DNA of 64,000 nucleotides from an uncultured Ruminococcus sp. (lineage in GTDB: Bacteria > Bacillota > Clostridia > Oscillospirales > Ruminococcaceae). The notes below the pieces were generated by a model that had not been told where the DNA came from, made no database searches, and saw nothing but the letters and a program-made list of their open reading frames with translations. Positions within the stretch are counted from its first letter, which is position 1, and each line of letters starts with the position of its first letter. The stretch is taken from NCBI GenBank assembly GCA_947627625.1, contig CANQWR010000002.1, forward strand, positions 1-64,000, read 5' to 3'. This document shows, piece by piece, positions 36,137-44,539 of this stretch. Position numbers and translations under genes: made by a program.

Positions 36137-36606
36137 AATATATAATTTTTAAGTCTGACAAATTTTCCGTTTTCAAACTGTTCCGTGAGATTTTCGGGGT
36201 TTTCGGCGAGTTTTTCAAAATCAATGTCCATAATGCAGGAATATGTGCGTTTTTCGCCGTCTTTGCAGGAAAATTCAATAATTTCTTCATAGCGTTTTAT
36301 GGTATTGTAGCGTGTGGGGAGTTCCCTGTACTGACGGCTTGTCTTTATAGTTAAAATATCTTCATATTTTATGACTTCTTTAATTCCGCAGGTCACGAAA
36401 ATCACGGAATTTTCGTCCGTTTCAAAGCGTGACGGCACTCTTTCCAAAAGACAGCAGACAGCTATGTAAACGGCAAATATCAGGAAAAATATGAAAAGAT
36501 TTCCGTCTGTCACGGCAAAAATCGTCATAATTAAAAATATGGCGATTATGCCGCATATTCTGACAGTGTCGGCGAGTTCGCTCCTGTAGCAGAATTTTTC
36601 TCTCAT
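36118..36606 (-). CDS. Small membrane protein, unknown function
   Basis: A 162-residue protein with two hydrophobic helices (about residues 15-58) and a soluble C-terminal domain (VTCGIKEVIKYEDILTI onward) that looks like the PH-like domain of small bacterial membrane proteins; that call is tentative. The final residues and stop codon come from a family A hairpin word, so the C-terminus was probably changed by repeat insertion. Its ATG overlaps the stop of the gene at 36603. Confidence 0.7.
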   Translation of the reverse strand: MREKFCYRSELADTVRICGIIAIFLIMTIFAVTDGNLFIFFLIFAVYIAVCCLLERVPSRFETDENSVIFVTCGIKEVIKYEDILTIKTSRQYRELPTRYNTIKRYEEIIEFSCKDGEKRTYSCIMDIDFEKLAENPENLTEQFENGKFVRLKNYILGTSPL

Positions 36607-36926
36607 GTTCGGTCACTTCCATAAAGTTCAGATTTTTTATTATAGAGGACTTCCTCAAATTCCTCTTTAGTTATCACAAAAGCGTGGAATTTTTCCCCCC
36701 ACAATTCATTTATTTCCTCAGCGGTCTCAATGGGACATATTTCAATGACATCTCTGTAAAAATCCTCCGCACTTTCAAATTTTTCGGCGTGACCGTCACG
36801 AAAAATTTCCACAGACCTGTTGACGAGCCTTTCGGGGAGATTCAGTTCATAAAAATATAAAACAGGCAAATCGTGCGATTCGTATTCCATAAAGATTTTG
36901 AGATATTCTCTTTCCAAATTAGACAC
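36603..36926 (-). CDS. Hypothetical protein, 107 residues
   Basis: Soluble, acidic protein (MSNLEREYLKIFMEYE) with no recognised motif. It overlaps the next gene by four bases (ATGA), and follows the 60-residue membrane protein gene by 24 bases, so the three are one operon on the minus strand. A GGAAG ribosome site lies before the ATG. Function unknown. Confidence 0.68.
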   Translation of the reverse strand: MSNLEREYLKIFMEYESHDLPVLYFYELNLPERLVNRSVEIFRDGHAEKFESAEDFYRDVIEICPIETAEEINELWGEKFHAFVITKEEFEEVLYNKKSELYGSDRT

Positions 36927-36950
36927 TTCCTTAATTATTAAAATATCAGA

Positions 36951-37133
36951 TTACGAGTTCATATATGACAAAATACTGTCGTAGGAGGGAAATTGTCTCT
37001 CAAGCAGAATGACAGTTGTCAAAACAATCAGCGTAAACACTCCGCAGACAAAAACGACAGCCATAATAATTGAGCAGACAAGAACGTCAAAATATCTGTA
37101 GTATTTAAGTCTATTTTTGTTTTTATTTTCCAA
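36951..37133 (-). CDS. Small single-helix membrane protein
   Basis: About 60 residues with one or two hydrophobic segments (VLVCSIIMAVVFVCGVFTLI). The start is TTG 37133, because AGGAGG lies eight bases upstream; the frame upstream has no site. First of the three-gene set 37133 to 36118. Function unknown. Confidence 0.6.
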   Translation of the reverse strand: MENKNKNRLKYYRYFDVLVCSIIMAVVFVCGVFTLIVLTTVILLERQFPSYDSILSYMNS

Positions 37134-37152
37134 ATTCTGATACCTCCTGCAA

Positions 37153-37205
37153 AACACCTTGACCCGACCGAAAAAATTTTTTCGTCAGGTCAGGGTGTTG
37201 TTGTT
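37153..37205 (-). terminator. Terminator after the SPFH gene
   Basis: Imperfect long hairpin (AACACC at 37153-37158 with GGTGTT at 37194-37199, plus an inner A-run/T-run stem). Lies 40 bases past the SPFH gene stop on the minus strand and ends in a T-rich stretch. Confidence 0.65.
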
Positions 37206-37241
37206 TTAATTTTAATTTAATTTTAATATTTTGATTTAATA

Positions 37242-38711
37242 TTACTCCGGAACTTCCTCAACGGTATCTTCGGGAATTTCCTCTGTTTTTGCGGTGGTGT
37301 TTGCGGCTTTTCCGCCGAGGAAACCTGCGAGTAGTGCCCTTATATCGACACCTGTCGCTTCCGTGAGACCGTCCGTTATTTTGGTGGTGGAGTTTATAAT
37401 ATCGCCCACGAGTTTGGTAGAATTTCCCTCTCCGTACATGGTGATTTTGTCCACACTTGCAAGGGGAGCGGCGGCGTTTTTCACAACTTCGGGCAGGGCT
37501 TTGAAGTACATCTCCAGAACGGCGGCTTCACCGTACTTTTTCATAGCCTCAGCCTTTGCGTTTATGCCCTCTGCTTCGGCGAGACCTTTAGCACGGATTG
37601 CGTCCGCCTCCGCCTGACCTACAGCCATTATACCCTCTGCCTCCTGCATTTTGGCGAATTTTTTCGCCTCTGCTTCGGCTTTTTGAGCCTCCGCCTCCTG
37701 TTCACGCTGAAAACGGTCCGCCTCAGCCTCTTTTCGGAGTTGATAAAGTCTTGCGTCAGCCTCCTGTTGAGCCTTGTATTTTTCAGCCTCAGCCTTTTTC
37801 TTGATTTCAGCGTCAAGAGCCTTTTCTTTTACTTCGGACTCCCTTGCTTTGAGTTCTATTTCCTTTTCGGAAGCGGCAATATTTGCGTTAGCCTTTGAGA
37901 TTTCTATTGACCTACGCTGTTCCTCCTGCTGGATTTGGTAAGCGGCATCGGCAATAGCGAGTTGAGTGTCGGCATCTTTTTTGAGTTCAGCCTGTTTTAT
38001 TGCGAGTTCATTGTTACGCTGTGCGACTTCTGTCTCGGCAGTCACACGTGCGTCGTTTGCTTCCTTTTTAGCCTGAGCCTTTGCGATCTCTATCTCTTTT
38101 TCGGACTCAGCCCTTGCGATTGCAGCCTTTTTCTGTATGGTAGTGATATTGTCGATACCGAGATTTTCAATCAGATTCTGGTCGTCCGTGAAGTTCTGGA
38201 CGTTGAAAGAGACTATCTCCAAGCCCATTCTGTTGAGGTCGGGGGCGGCGTTCTCCTGAACCTTTTCCGCAAAAGCCTTTCTGTCGTTTACCATTGAGAC
38301 GAGAGTCATCTGTCCGACAATCTCACGCATATTTCCTTCGAGAACCTCACGGGCGACTTTTGCTATATAGGTAGTTTCCTTGTTCAGGAAGTTCTCCGCA
38401 CCGAGTTTTATAAGAACGGGGTCACTGCTGACTTTCACGTTTACATTAGCGTCCACATTTATGTTTATGTAGTCCGCTGTCGGAACGGCACTTGAAGTTT
38501 TCACGTCCACGGCTATGAGCTGTAGTTTGAGTTTGTCGACACGCTCAAAGAACGGAATGCGTATACTCGCCTTGCCTATGATGATCTTTTTCCTCAGTCC
38601 CGAAATGATGTAGGCGGTGTCGGGCGGAGCCTTGATGTATCCCATGCTCAGGATAATGATTATGATGACAGCTATAACAGCTATCGTGATGATTGCACCG
38701 ATGTTGTCCAT
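37242..38711 (-). CDS. Flotillin-like SPFH-domain membrane protein
   Basis: A 489-residue protein. One N-terminal helix (residues 5-25), an SPFH/band-7 domain (to about 190), then a long Ala/Glu/Lys coiled coil (200-400) with the flotillin-type EAEGI/AEAEGINAK repeats and a C-terminal Glu-rich tail. Flotillins organise membrane microdomains. The NfeD partner often encoded beside such genes is not nearby. ATG follows CGGAGG. A consensus promoter and an ATTTCACA inverted repeat lie upstream, suggesting stress-type control. Confidence 0.9.
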   Translation of the reverse strand: MDNIGAIITIAVIAVIIIIILSMGYIKAPPDTAYIISGLRKKIIIGKASIRIPFFERVDKLKLQLIAVDVKTSSAVPTADYININVDANVNVKVSSDPVLIKLGAENFLNKETTYIAKVAREVLEGNMREIVGQMTLVSMVNDRKAFAEKVQENAAPDLNRMGLEIVSFNVQNFTDDQNLIENLGIDNITTIQKKAAIARAESEKEIEIAKAQAKKEANDARVTAETEVAQRNNELAIKQAELKKDADTQLAIADAAYQIQQEEQRRSIEISKANANIAASEKEIELKARESEVKEKALDAEIKKKAEAEKYKAQQEADARLYQLRKEAEADRFQREQEAEAQKAEAEAKKFAKMQEAEGIMAVGQAEADAIRAKGLAEAEGINAKAEAMKKYGEAAVLEMYFKALPEVVKNAAAPLASVDKITMYGEGNSTKLVGDIINSTTKITDGLTEATGVDIRALLAGFLGGKAANTTAKTEEIPEDTVEEVPE

Positions 38712-38765
38712 GATAAAGAACCTCCGATTTTGTTTTGATTTTTGTGTTTGTGTTCATGTGACTTT

Positions 38766-38832
38766 ATTTCACAGTCCCGTGATGTGAAATTGTTCTGAAT
38801 AATATTATAAAGCATTTTTCCGGGTTTGTCAA
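38766..38832 (-). promoter_or_regulatory. Consensus promoter and inverted repeat upstream of SPFH gene
   Basis: TTGACA (38832-38827) and TATAAT (38809-38804) with a 17-base spacer on the minus strand. Just downstream of the start point an 8-bp inverted repeat ATTTCACA/TGTGAAAT (38766-38773 and 38783-38790, 9-base gap) could be an operator or an RNA hairpin. ATTTCACA differs by one base from the htrA octamer. Confidence 0.8.
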
Positions 38833-39075
38833 TAATTTTCGCAAAACAGAGGCATATATAATTGACATAGGACTAAATAACAGGAAATATGGTTTGCGTG
38901 AATATTTCGGGAGTTCACACGAACCTTTTGGACGATTTCTTGAATATGATATGGAAACTCCCGGAAAGATTCTCATATTAAAAAATATATTTTATTATAT
39001 TGTGATAAATATGAATAAAAATTTCTCGAAAAAGGTCTTAAAAAAATATTTTTCGGAGAATAAAGAAAAATCATC

Positions 39076-39104
39076 TTGAAAAAAGAAATAATATGTGCTA
39101 CAAT
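39076..39104 (+). promoter_or_regulatory. SigA-type promoter for the SLC13-like transporter
   Basis: TTGAAA and TACAAT with a 17-base spacer. The leader of about 85 bases has a short GGGAGGGAC/TTCCCCC stem. The rest of the gap 38833-39075 holds only AT-rich sequence and no convincing gene. Confidence 0.7.
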
Positions 39105-39195
39105 TTACATCGGGATATTTTCAAAGCGGGAGGGACTTCCCCCACGGTTGAAAAAATAAAATAATAAAACAAAAAAGGAAACGGAGTGATTTTTT

Positions 39196-40548
39196 ATGCT
39201 TACGGCATCGGTGTTTGCCGTTGTGATTTTCATAGTCATGTTTTTTATGATAGTGCTTGACAAGATAGAACGGCACATAGTCACACTCGGCTGCGGACTG
39301 CTAACGCTTGTAGTGGTTTTCGGGATATGTATGCACAGTTTCAGTGCGATATGGAACACTCTTGCAATTAAAAATTTTGTCACAAGGGACTTCTGGTATC
39401 AGGTGACGGAGAGCGAGAGCAAGGGAATAAACTGGGCGACTATAATATTCATAGCGGGTATGATGGTAATGGTAGAGGGAATGGCAAAGGCAGGATTTTT
39501 CAGGTGGCTTTGCATGAAGATAGCGTTCATAGTGAAGTGCAGACCGATACCCGTGTTTATAACATTCATGATAATGTCGGCGGTACTGTCGATGTTCATA
39601 GACAGCATAACAGTTATAATGTTTCTGTCGGCTGTCACTGTGGAACTCGCACAGCTGTTGGATTTCAACCCCGTACCCGTCATATTGTCTGAAATATTCT
39701 GTGCGAACTTAGGCGGTTCTGCGACTATGTGCGGAGACCCTCCGAATATAATAGTGGGAACGTCTTTGGGACTTTCGTTTTTTGACTTCCTGAACAATAC
39801 GGGACTTTGTGCGGGAATAAGCCTTGTATTTTCGGTGATATTTTTCTATTTTGCATTCAGGAAAGAGATAGTAAAGGACGGTGCAAAGCAGGTGGACATA
39901 TCGACACTCCCCGCCCCGTCAGAGTCGATAAGCAACAAGAGGGACTTTATAATAAGCTGTGTGATATTCGGCTGTGCTGTTGTACTTCTCGTGACGCACT
40001 CCATGACACACCTGACAGTTGCGTCAATAGGGCTTTTCATAGCATTTTTGACGGTCGTCACGGCGGGAAAAAGTGCCTTGGAACTTCTCAAAAAAGTTGA
40101 CTACAAAACGCTCCTGTTTTTCATAGGTCTGTTTGTAGTGGTCGGAGGACTTGAGGAGACGGGAATACTTGAGTACATAGCCGATTTCATAAAGGACATA
40201 AGCGGAGGAAACGCAATGCTTATGATTGCGATAATACTTTGGATTTCGGCACTTGCAAGTGCATTTGTGGACAATATACCATTTTCGGCTACAATGGTAC
40301 CCGTTATACAGAGCCTTGCGGGTACAACGGGAGTGAGTATAAATACACTTGCATGGGCGTTGTCGATAGGTACGGACATAGGCGGAAGTGCCACACCTAT
40401 AGGAGCTTCCGCAAATGTAGTCGGAACTTCCGTTGCGGCAAAGAACGGCTACCCGATAAGTTGGGGCAAATATTGTGCAAAGCTTGCACCCGCCACTGTA
40501 ATGGTTCTTGCGATTTCTACAGTCTATATATTCGTGAGATATATATAA
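39196..40548 (+). CDS. SLC13/ArsB-superfamily ion transporter
   Basis: A 450-residue permease with about eleven hydrophobic segments. The two pseudo-symmetric halves each carry a re-entrant motif: SMFIDSITVIMFLSAV in the first and SAFVDNIPFSATMVPV in the second, plus CGDPPNIIVG and GGSATPIGASANVVG, typical of the ion-transporter superfamily that includes ArsB, NhaD and citrate/dicarboxylate carriers. The substrate cannot be told; Na+/H+ or anion transport is possible. ATG at 39196 follows an A-rich ribosome region (GGAAACGGAG). Confidence 0.88.
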   Translation: MLTASVFAVVIFIVMFFMIVLDKIERHIVTLGCGLLTLVVVFGICMHSFSAIWNTLAIKNFVTRDFWYQVTESESKGINWATIIFIAGMMVMVEGMAKAGFFRWLCMKIAFIVKCRPIPVFITFMIMSAVLSMFIDSITVIMFLSAVTVELAQLLDFNPVPVILSEIFCANLGGSATMCGDPPNIIVGTSLGLSFFDFLNNTGLCAGISLVFSVIFFYFAFRKEIVKDGAKQVDISTLPAPSESISNKRDFIISCVIFGCAVVLLVTHSMTHLTVASIGLFIAFLTVVTAGKSALELLKKVDYKTLLFFIGLFVVVGGLEETGILEYIADFIKDISGGNAMLMIAIILWISALASAFVDNIPFSATMVPVIQSLAGTTGVSINTLAWALSIGTDIGGSATPIGASANVVGTSVAAKNGYPISWGKYCAKLAPATVMVLAISTVYIFVRYI

Positions 40549-40574
40549 TTTTGATATAAGAGAGGTAAATGATT

Positions 40575-40817
40575 ATGTATTTTACAAATCAGGACTGCAA
40601 CGTTTTCACGGCGGCAAATTCGTCCGACAAGTCGGATGAAATGAAAAAAAGACGCAGCTGTCTGAGGGGGAAACTTCTTGAAACTGAAATAAAAAAGCCG
40701 AAATGGTTCGGATTTAAGTGGAAAGCGAACGTAAATATTTTTGAAGTAGACACGCAGCTTATAGGAAATTTCTGTAACCGCCTTATGATGCCTGTTTACG
40801 ACATTTTCACCAAGTGA
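40575..40817 (+). CDS. Hypothetical protein, 80 residues
   Basis: Begins MYFTNQDCN from ATG 40575 with AGAGAGG nine bases upstream (an ATG at 40569 is too close). Lys/Arg-rich centre, no recognised domain. It lies 26 bases after the transporter gene and 15 before the Cmk-like gene, so the three are probably co-transcribed. Function unknown. Confidence 0.65.
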   Translation: MYFTNQDCNVFTAANSSDKSDEMKKRRSCLRGKLLETEIKKPKWFGFKWKANVNIFEVDTQLIGNFCNRLMMPVYDIFTK

Positions 40818-40832
40818 AAGGAATGTGAGACT

Positions 40833-41438
40833 ATGGGACAGTTGATAATTTCAGTCGGACGTGAGTTCGGCAGCGGAGGACGTGTAATAGCGGAAACTCT
40901 TGCGGAGAGATTCGGCATTCCCGTTTACGACAGACACCTTATAACGGAAATCGCCACAAAGACGGGAATGTCTGAGGAGGAAGTCGAGAAGTACAACGAG
41001 ACGCCCAAATCAAGGCTTGTTTCGAGAAGAGTGAGAGGTTACAGCAATTCCATCGAGGACAACATAGCCGAAATGCAGTTTGACTTCATAAGAAAAAAGG
41101 CTGAGAGCGGGGAGTCCTTTGTAGTCGTGGGCAGGTGTTCGGAGGTCAAACTGAAAGATTTCAGCAGTCTTGTCAGCCTGTTCATCACGGGCGACATGGA
41201 CAAAAAGACCGAAAGAGTTATGAATATCTATGAACTTGACAGGGAGTCCGCAGAGGATCTGATCGCCGAAAAGGACAGAAAGAGAAAAAAGTACCACAAT
41301 TCCCACACGGATTCGGAGTGGGGGGACGTAAGGCTTTACGACCTGACCATAAACAGCAGTAAGCTCGGCATAGATAAAACGGTTGACTTTTTAGAGGGCT
41401 ACATCAGAGCGAGAATGGACAACAACAGTCAAAAATAA
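40833..41438 (+). CDS. Cytidylate kinase-like nucleotide-binding protein
   Basis: A 201-residue member of the Cmk-like P-loop family. The degenerate P-loop is VGREFGSGGR, followed by VYDRHLITE and the C-terminal LYDLTINSS motif. The true cmk is at 16311, so this one probably has a different substrate. ATG with AAAGGAATG upstream. Last gene of the transporter unit. Confidence 0.87.
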   Translation: MGQLIISVGREFGSGGRVIAETLAERFGIPVYDRHLITEIATKTGMSEEEVEKYNETPKSRLVSRRVRGYSNSIEDNIAEMQFDFIRKKAESGESFVVVGRCSEVKLKDFSSLVSLFITGDMDKKTERVMNIYELDRESAEDLIAEKDRKRKKYHNSHTDSEWGDVRLYDLTINSSKLGIDKTVDFLEGYIRARMDNNSQK

Positions 41439-41484
41439 TTACTTATTATCCGACTTAAAACGGGCGGACTGCTATAAAATTGTG

Positions 41485-41525
41485 CAATTTTTCCGTTATA
41501 CGCTGTATTGCAAACGGAAAAATTG
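41485..41525. other. Strong intergenic hairpin
   Basis: A 13-bp inverted repeat (CAATTTTTCCGTT at 41485-41497 and its complement 41513-41525) with a 15-base loop lies between the Cmk-like gene and the tRNA promoter. There is no clean T-run after it, so it may be a weak terminator or an RNA structure. Confidence 0.6.
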
Positions 41526-41563
41526 TGCAATGCGACTATTTTTGAATATTTTCAGAAAAACTC

Positions 41564-41592
41564 TTGACATTTTGAAAAATGCGTGATATAAT
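41564..41592 (+). promoter_or_regulatory. Perfect-consensus promoter for the tRNA cluster
   Basis: TTGACA, 17-base spacer, TATAAT. Transcription would start about 15 bases before tRNA-Gly. A perfect consensus fits a stable-RNA promoter. Confidence 0.9.
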
Positions 41593-41612
41593 ATTATTTG
41601 TTGAAACGGTGT

Positions 41613-41686
<74 letters not shown>

Positions 41687-41695
41687 TTTTCATGT

Positions 41696-41769
41696 GCGCC
41701 TTTAACTCAGCTGGATAGAGTAACTGCCTTCTAAGCAGTAAGCCGCTGGTTCGAATCCAGCAAGGCGCG
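41696..41769 (+). tRNA. tRNA-Arg (TCT)
   Basis: GCGCCTT pairs with AAGGCGC; loop CTTCTAA gives anticodon TCT; no encoded CCA. Ten bases after tRNA-Gly. Confidence 0.95.
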
Positions 41770-41829
41770 TGTACTTTTTGAGTTCTCCGCCTGTTGATGC
41801 GTGATATGACGGAGTCTGTTTTTTTATAT

Positions 41830-41904
41830 GGTGGGTGTAGCTTAGCTGGTTAAAGCGTCGGATTGTGGTCCCGAAGACCGTGGGTTCGAATCCCATCTCC
41901 CACC
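41830..41904 (+). tRNA. tRNA-His (GTG)
   Basis: Loop TTGTGGT gives anticodon GTG. The extra G at 41830 (G-1) faces C73, the histidine identity element. The acceptor stem GTGGGTG/CTCCCAC has one T-T mismatch at the sixth pair. No CCA is encoded. Confidence 0.92.
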
Positions 41905-41910
41905 CTCAAG

Positions 41911-41943
41911 CCTCTGTTGATTTAACAGGGGCATTTGTTTTTT
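41911..41943 (+). terminator. Terminator of the tRNA cluster
   Basis: Stem CCTCTGTT/AACAGGGG (41911-41918, 41924-41931) followed by a run of T. Confidence 0.85.
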
Positions 41944-41959
41944 TGGAGATTTTTTTGAC

Positions 41960-42205
41960 TTGTGGACTGTCGGGGATCAGTGCAAATTTTAATTAGAACG
42001 ATAAGGGGCTTTGCCCAAAAAATAATTTTCTTAAAATTATATTTTTTTAGAGATTTTTTTGACTTGCGGATTGTCGTGGGCTTTGTGCAAATTTTAATTA
42101 GGACGATAAGGGGCAGGGGGCTTTGCCCCCTGAACCCCCATTGGGGGTTCTGCCCCCAAACCCCCGTCGGGGGGAAACATCCCCCCGAACCCCCCGTGAT
42201 AGAAA
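41960..42205 (-). repeat. Family A mosaic with two ~107-bp units
   Basis: Minus-strand orientation. GCAAATTTTAATTAG words near 41981 and 42088 are each followed by a G/C word and the AT palindrome; it ends with the complement of the GGGGGG head. It fills the gap between the tRNA cluster and rlmH. Confidence 0.87.
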
Positions 42206-42238
42206 CCCGAAAATTATTATACAGGCAGGTGAATTTTT

Positions 42239-42715
42239 GTGAATATAAATATAATTGCCGTGGGAAAATTAAAAGAGGAGTTTTTCAAAAGTGCCTGCAA
42301 AGAGTACGCAAAGAGACTCACGCCGCATTGTTCTCTTGTGATACACGAAATTCCCGAGAGCAAAGTAAACAGTTACAATCCGTCCGAAAAGATGGTGCAG
42401 ACGGCTCTTGCAACCGAGGCACAGAATATAAAAAAATATCTGAAAGGGTATATAATTCCGCTCTGCATAGAGGGAAAAATGCTTGACAGCGTGGAATTTT
42501 CGGAGACCATAGAGAAAATACGTCTTAACGGGGAGAGTACGATAACATTTGTTATAGGAGGTTCTTTCGGACTGTCCGAGGAGATAAAGAAAATGGGCGA
42601 TTTAAGGCTATCGATGTCGGGAATGACTTTCCCCCACCACCTTGCGAGAGTAATGCTCCTTGAACAGATTTACAGGTCTTTTCAGATAATTTCAAACAGC
42701 AGGTATCACAAGTGA
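42239..42715 (+). CDS. rlmH: 23S rRNA pseudouridine-1915 N3-methyltransferase
   Basis: A 158-residue SPOUT methyltransferase that modifies helix 69 of 23S rRNA. The SAM-binding knot is FVIGGSFGLSEE and the C-terminal LARVMLLEQIYRSFQI with final YHK is typical. GTG start at 42239 with GGCAGGTG upstream. The frame continues upstream into a repeat and was not extended. Confidence 0.95.
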   Translation: MNINIIAVGKLKEEFFKSACKEYAKRLTPHCSLVIHEIPESKVNSYNPSEKMVQTALATEAQNIKKYLKGYIIPLCIEGKMLDSVEFSETIEKIRLNGESTITFVIGGSFGLSEEIKKMGDLRLSMSGMTFPHHLARVMLLEQIYRSFQIISNSRYHK

Positions 42716-42746
42716 AATTCCAGAAAAATTCGGAGGATATATATTT

Positions 42747-43469
42747 ATGAGACTTCTGAAATTATTTCCGATTATAGCAGTCATTGCAGTAATTTTCATA
42801 TCCTGTGACAGCAGGGCGAGACTTCCCGAAACTTCCATAGGGGGAGTTCCTCTTGTAGAGGAGGTTTCTCCCGAACAGACGGACGAAAATGTCTACAAAG
42901 ATTTGGACGAGGAGACTTCATATATAAGGGCAATGCTTGAAAATGCCTATAAAACTCTCAGAGACGGGGGAGGGGATTTTGTTTCGGAAATAGAACAGTG
43001 CATAAGGGACAGCGGTGTCACGGAGAGTCAGCTGTCGAGAATACAGACTTTAATATTCTCAAAGGACACGGGAAAAGTCGCATATCTGACGGTTTCGGAA
43101 AAAGAAGTCCCCTGTGCGGGAATGATAGTCCCCGACGGTATAGAACACTATTTTGCGGAAAGTCCCGCAATGGCTTCGGCGGAGGAGATAGGAAACGCCG
43201 TCAGGTTGGGGGACTACCTTAGCGATATGGCGGGCAGATATTGTACCTATAACGCCGAACAGGAGCGTTACGAGATATATGAGATAAAGGACTCCATGAG
43301 TGCGGAGGAAGTTCTTGATATGTCAACGGGTGAAATCGGCGATTTGGACGCACTTAACAATATAATCAGCAAAGGGCTTGAAAACGACGTTTACAGGATA
43401 AATATATACGAGATACGCTGGTTTGTTCCTGAAGTTCTCAGGCACTTCGGGATAGATGATGTGAATTAA
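42747..43469 (+). CDS. Putative lipoprotein, unknown function
   Basis: A 240-residue protein. It has a lipoprotein-type signal (MRLLKLFPIIAVIAVIF then ISC, cysteine at residue 20), an acidic N-terminal linker, and a globular domain with no recognised family. It would be processed by Lgt (8998). It lies 31 bases after rlmH with GGAGGAT before the ATG. Confidence 0.78.
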   Translation: MRLLKLFPIIAVIAVIFISCDSRARLPETSIGGVPLVEEVSPEQTDENVYKDLDEETSYIRAMLENAYKTLRDGGGDFVSEIEQCIRDSGVTESQLSRIQTLIFSKDTGKVAYLTVSEKEVPCAGMIVPDGIEHYFAESPAMASAEEIGNAVRLGDYLSDMAGRYCTYNAEQERYEIYEIKDSMSAEEVLDMSTGEIGDLDALNNIISKGLENDVYRINIYEIRWFVPEVLRHFGIDDVN

Positions 43470-43515
43470 AATATAATTAAATATAAATAAATAAAATAAA
43501 ATGAAGTAAAATTAA
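43469..43515. repeat. AT tract between genes
   Basis: TTAAAATATAATTAAATATAA-type low-complexity sequence after the lipoprotein stop; same class as the other AT tracts. Confidence 0.65.
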
Positions 43516-43536
43516 GAGGGATTCGGAGGACTTGTT

Positions 43537-44478
43537 ATGTTGAAATATTTGTTTCTTGTTGTGGGGTTTGTACTGCTGATAAAGGGGGCGGACTTCTTTG
43601 TTGACGGAAGTTCAAGCGTTGCAAAGTCCGCAAGAATACCGTCCCTGATAATAGGAATGACAATAGTTGCAATGGGGACAAGTCTGCCGGAGACTTCCGT
43701 GAGCGTGAGTGCATCACTTGCGGGAAAAAATGACCTTGCAATCAGCAATGCGGTCGGGTCGAATATATTTAATCTGATGGTGGTGTGCGGAATATGTTCG
43801 GCAATATGTCCGCTGAAAATAAGCGTTGAGGCACTGAGACGTGATTTCCCGACTTCAATTGTTGCGGCAGGTATTCTTGTAGCGGCGGGAGCTTACGGGA
43901 ACACGGTCGGACGAATTGACGGTGTGATATTTTTGAGTGTTTTTGCAGTATTTCTGATAATAATGATACAGTCTGCAAGGAGGAGCAGAGCGGAGAGTGC
44001 AGAGACAGACAGTGAGGAGGATTATAAAATACTCCCGTCATGGAAGTCCGCTTTGTACATAGTCGGGGGAATTACCGCTATAGCAGTCGGGGGAAAACTT
44101 GTAGTAGAGAGTGCTTCAGCTATTGCAAGAGCTTTCGGAATGTCGGACAACCTTATAGGAATGACTGTAGTCGCACTGGGAACAAGTCTGCCCGAACTTG
44201 TGACTTCAATAGTCGCCTCTAAGAAAAACGAACCCGATATGGCTCTCGGAAACGTAATAGGTTCAAATATTTTCAATATACTTTTTGTACTCGGCATAGC
44301 CTCTGCGATTTCCCCGATGACCTACACTACAGAAAATTTCATTGACACGGTTGTGCTTATTGCGATGAGTGCGATAGTATTTCTGTACTGTCTCAAAGAC
44401 AACAAACTCGTCCGCTGGCACGGTATATCAATGCTTGTGATCTACTCTGCATATACCGCATATATTTTTACAAGATAG
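43537..44478 (+). CDS. Calcium/sodium antiporter (CaCA, YrbG-like)
   Basis: A 313-residue exchanger with about ten helices in two inverted halves. Each half has the alpha repeat: MGTSLPETSVS with NAVGSNIFNL, and LGTSLPELVTS with NVIGSNIFNI. It would exchange Ca2+ for Na+ or H+, complementing the Ca2+ pump at 142. Ribosome site GGAGGA. Confidence 0.93.
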   Translation: MLKYLFLVVGFVLLIKGADFFVDGSSSVAKSARIPSLIIGMTIVAMGTSLPETSVSVSASLAGKNDLAISNAVGSNIFNLMVVCGICSAICPLKISVEALRRDFPTSIVAAGILVAAGAYGNTVGRIDGVIFLSVFAVFLIIMIQSARRSRAESAETDSEEDYKILPSWKSALYIVGGITAIAVGGKLVVESASAIARAFGMSDNLIGMTVVALGTSLPELVTSIVASKKNEPDMALGNVIGSNIFNILFVLGIASAISPMTYTTENFIDTVVLIAMSAIVFLYCLKDNKLVRWHGISMLVIYSAYTAYIFTR

Positions 44479-44539
44479 TTTTTAGGTCGGGGTTTTACTC
44501 CTGCCCTGATATCTATCGTTCCGAAAAAAGGAGTTTTTT

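Noticed and set aside
38894-39079. A 61-codon plus-strand frame between the SPFH gene and the transporter
   Set aside because: No ribosome site or recognisable protein; a TTGACA upstream has only a weak -10. I left it out.
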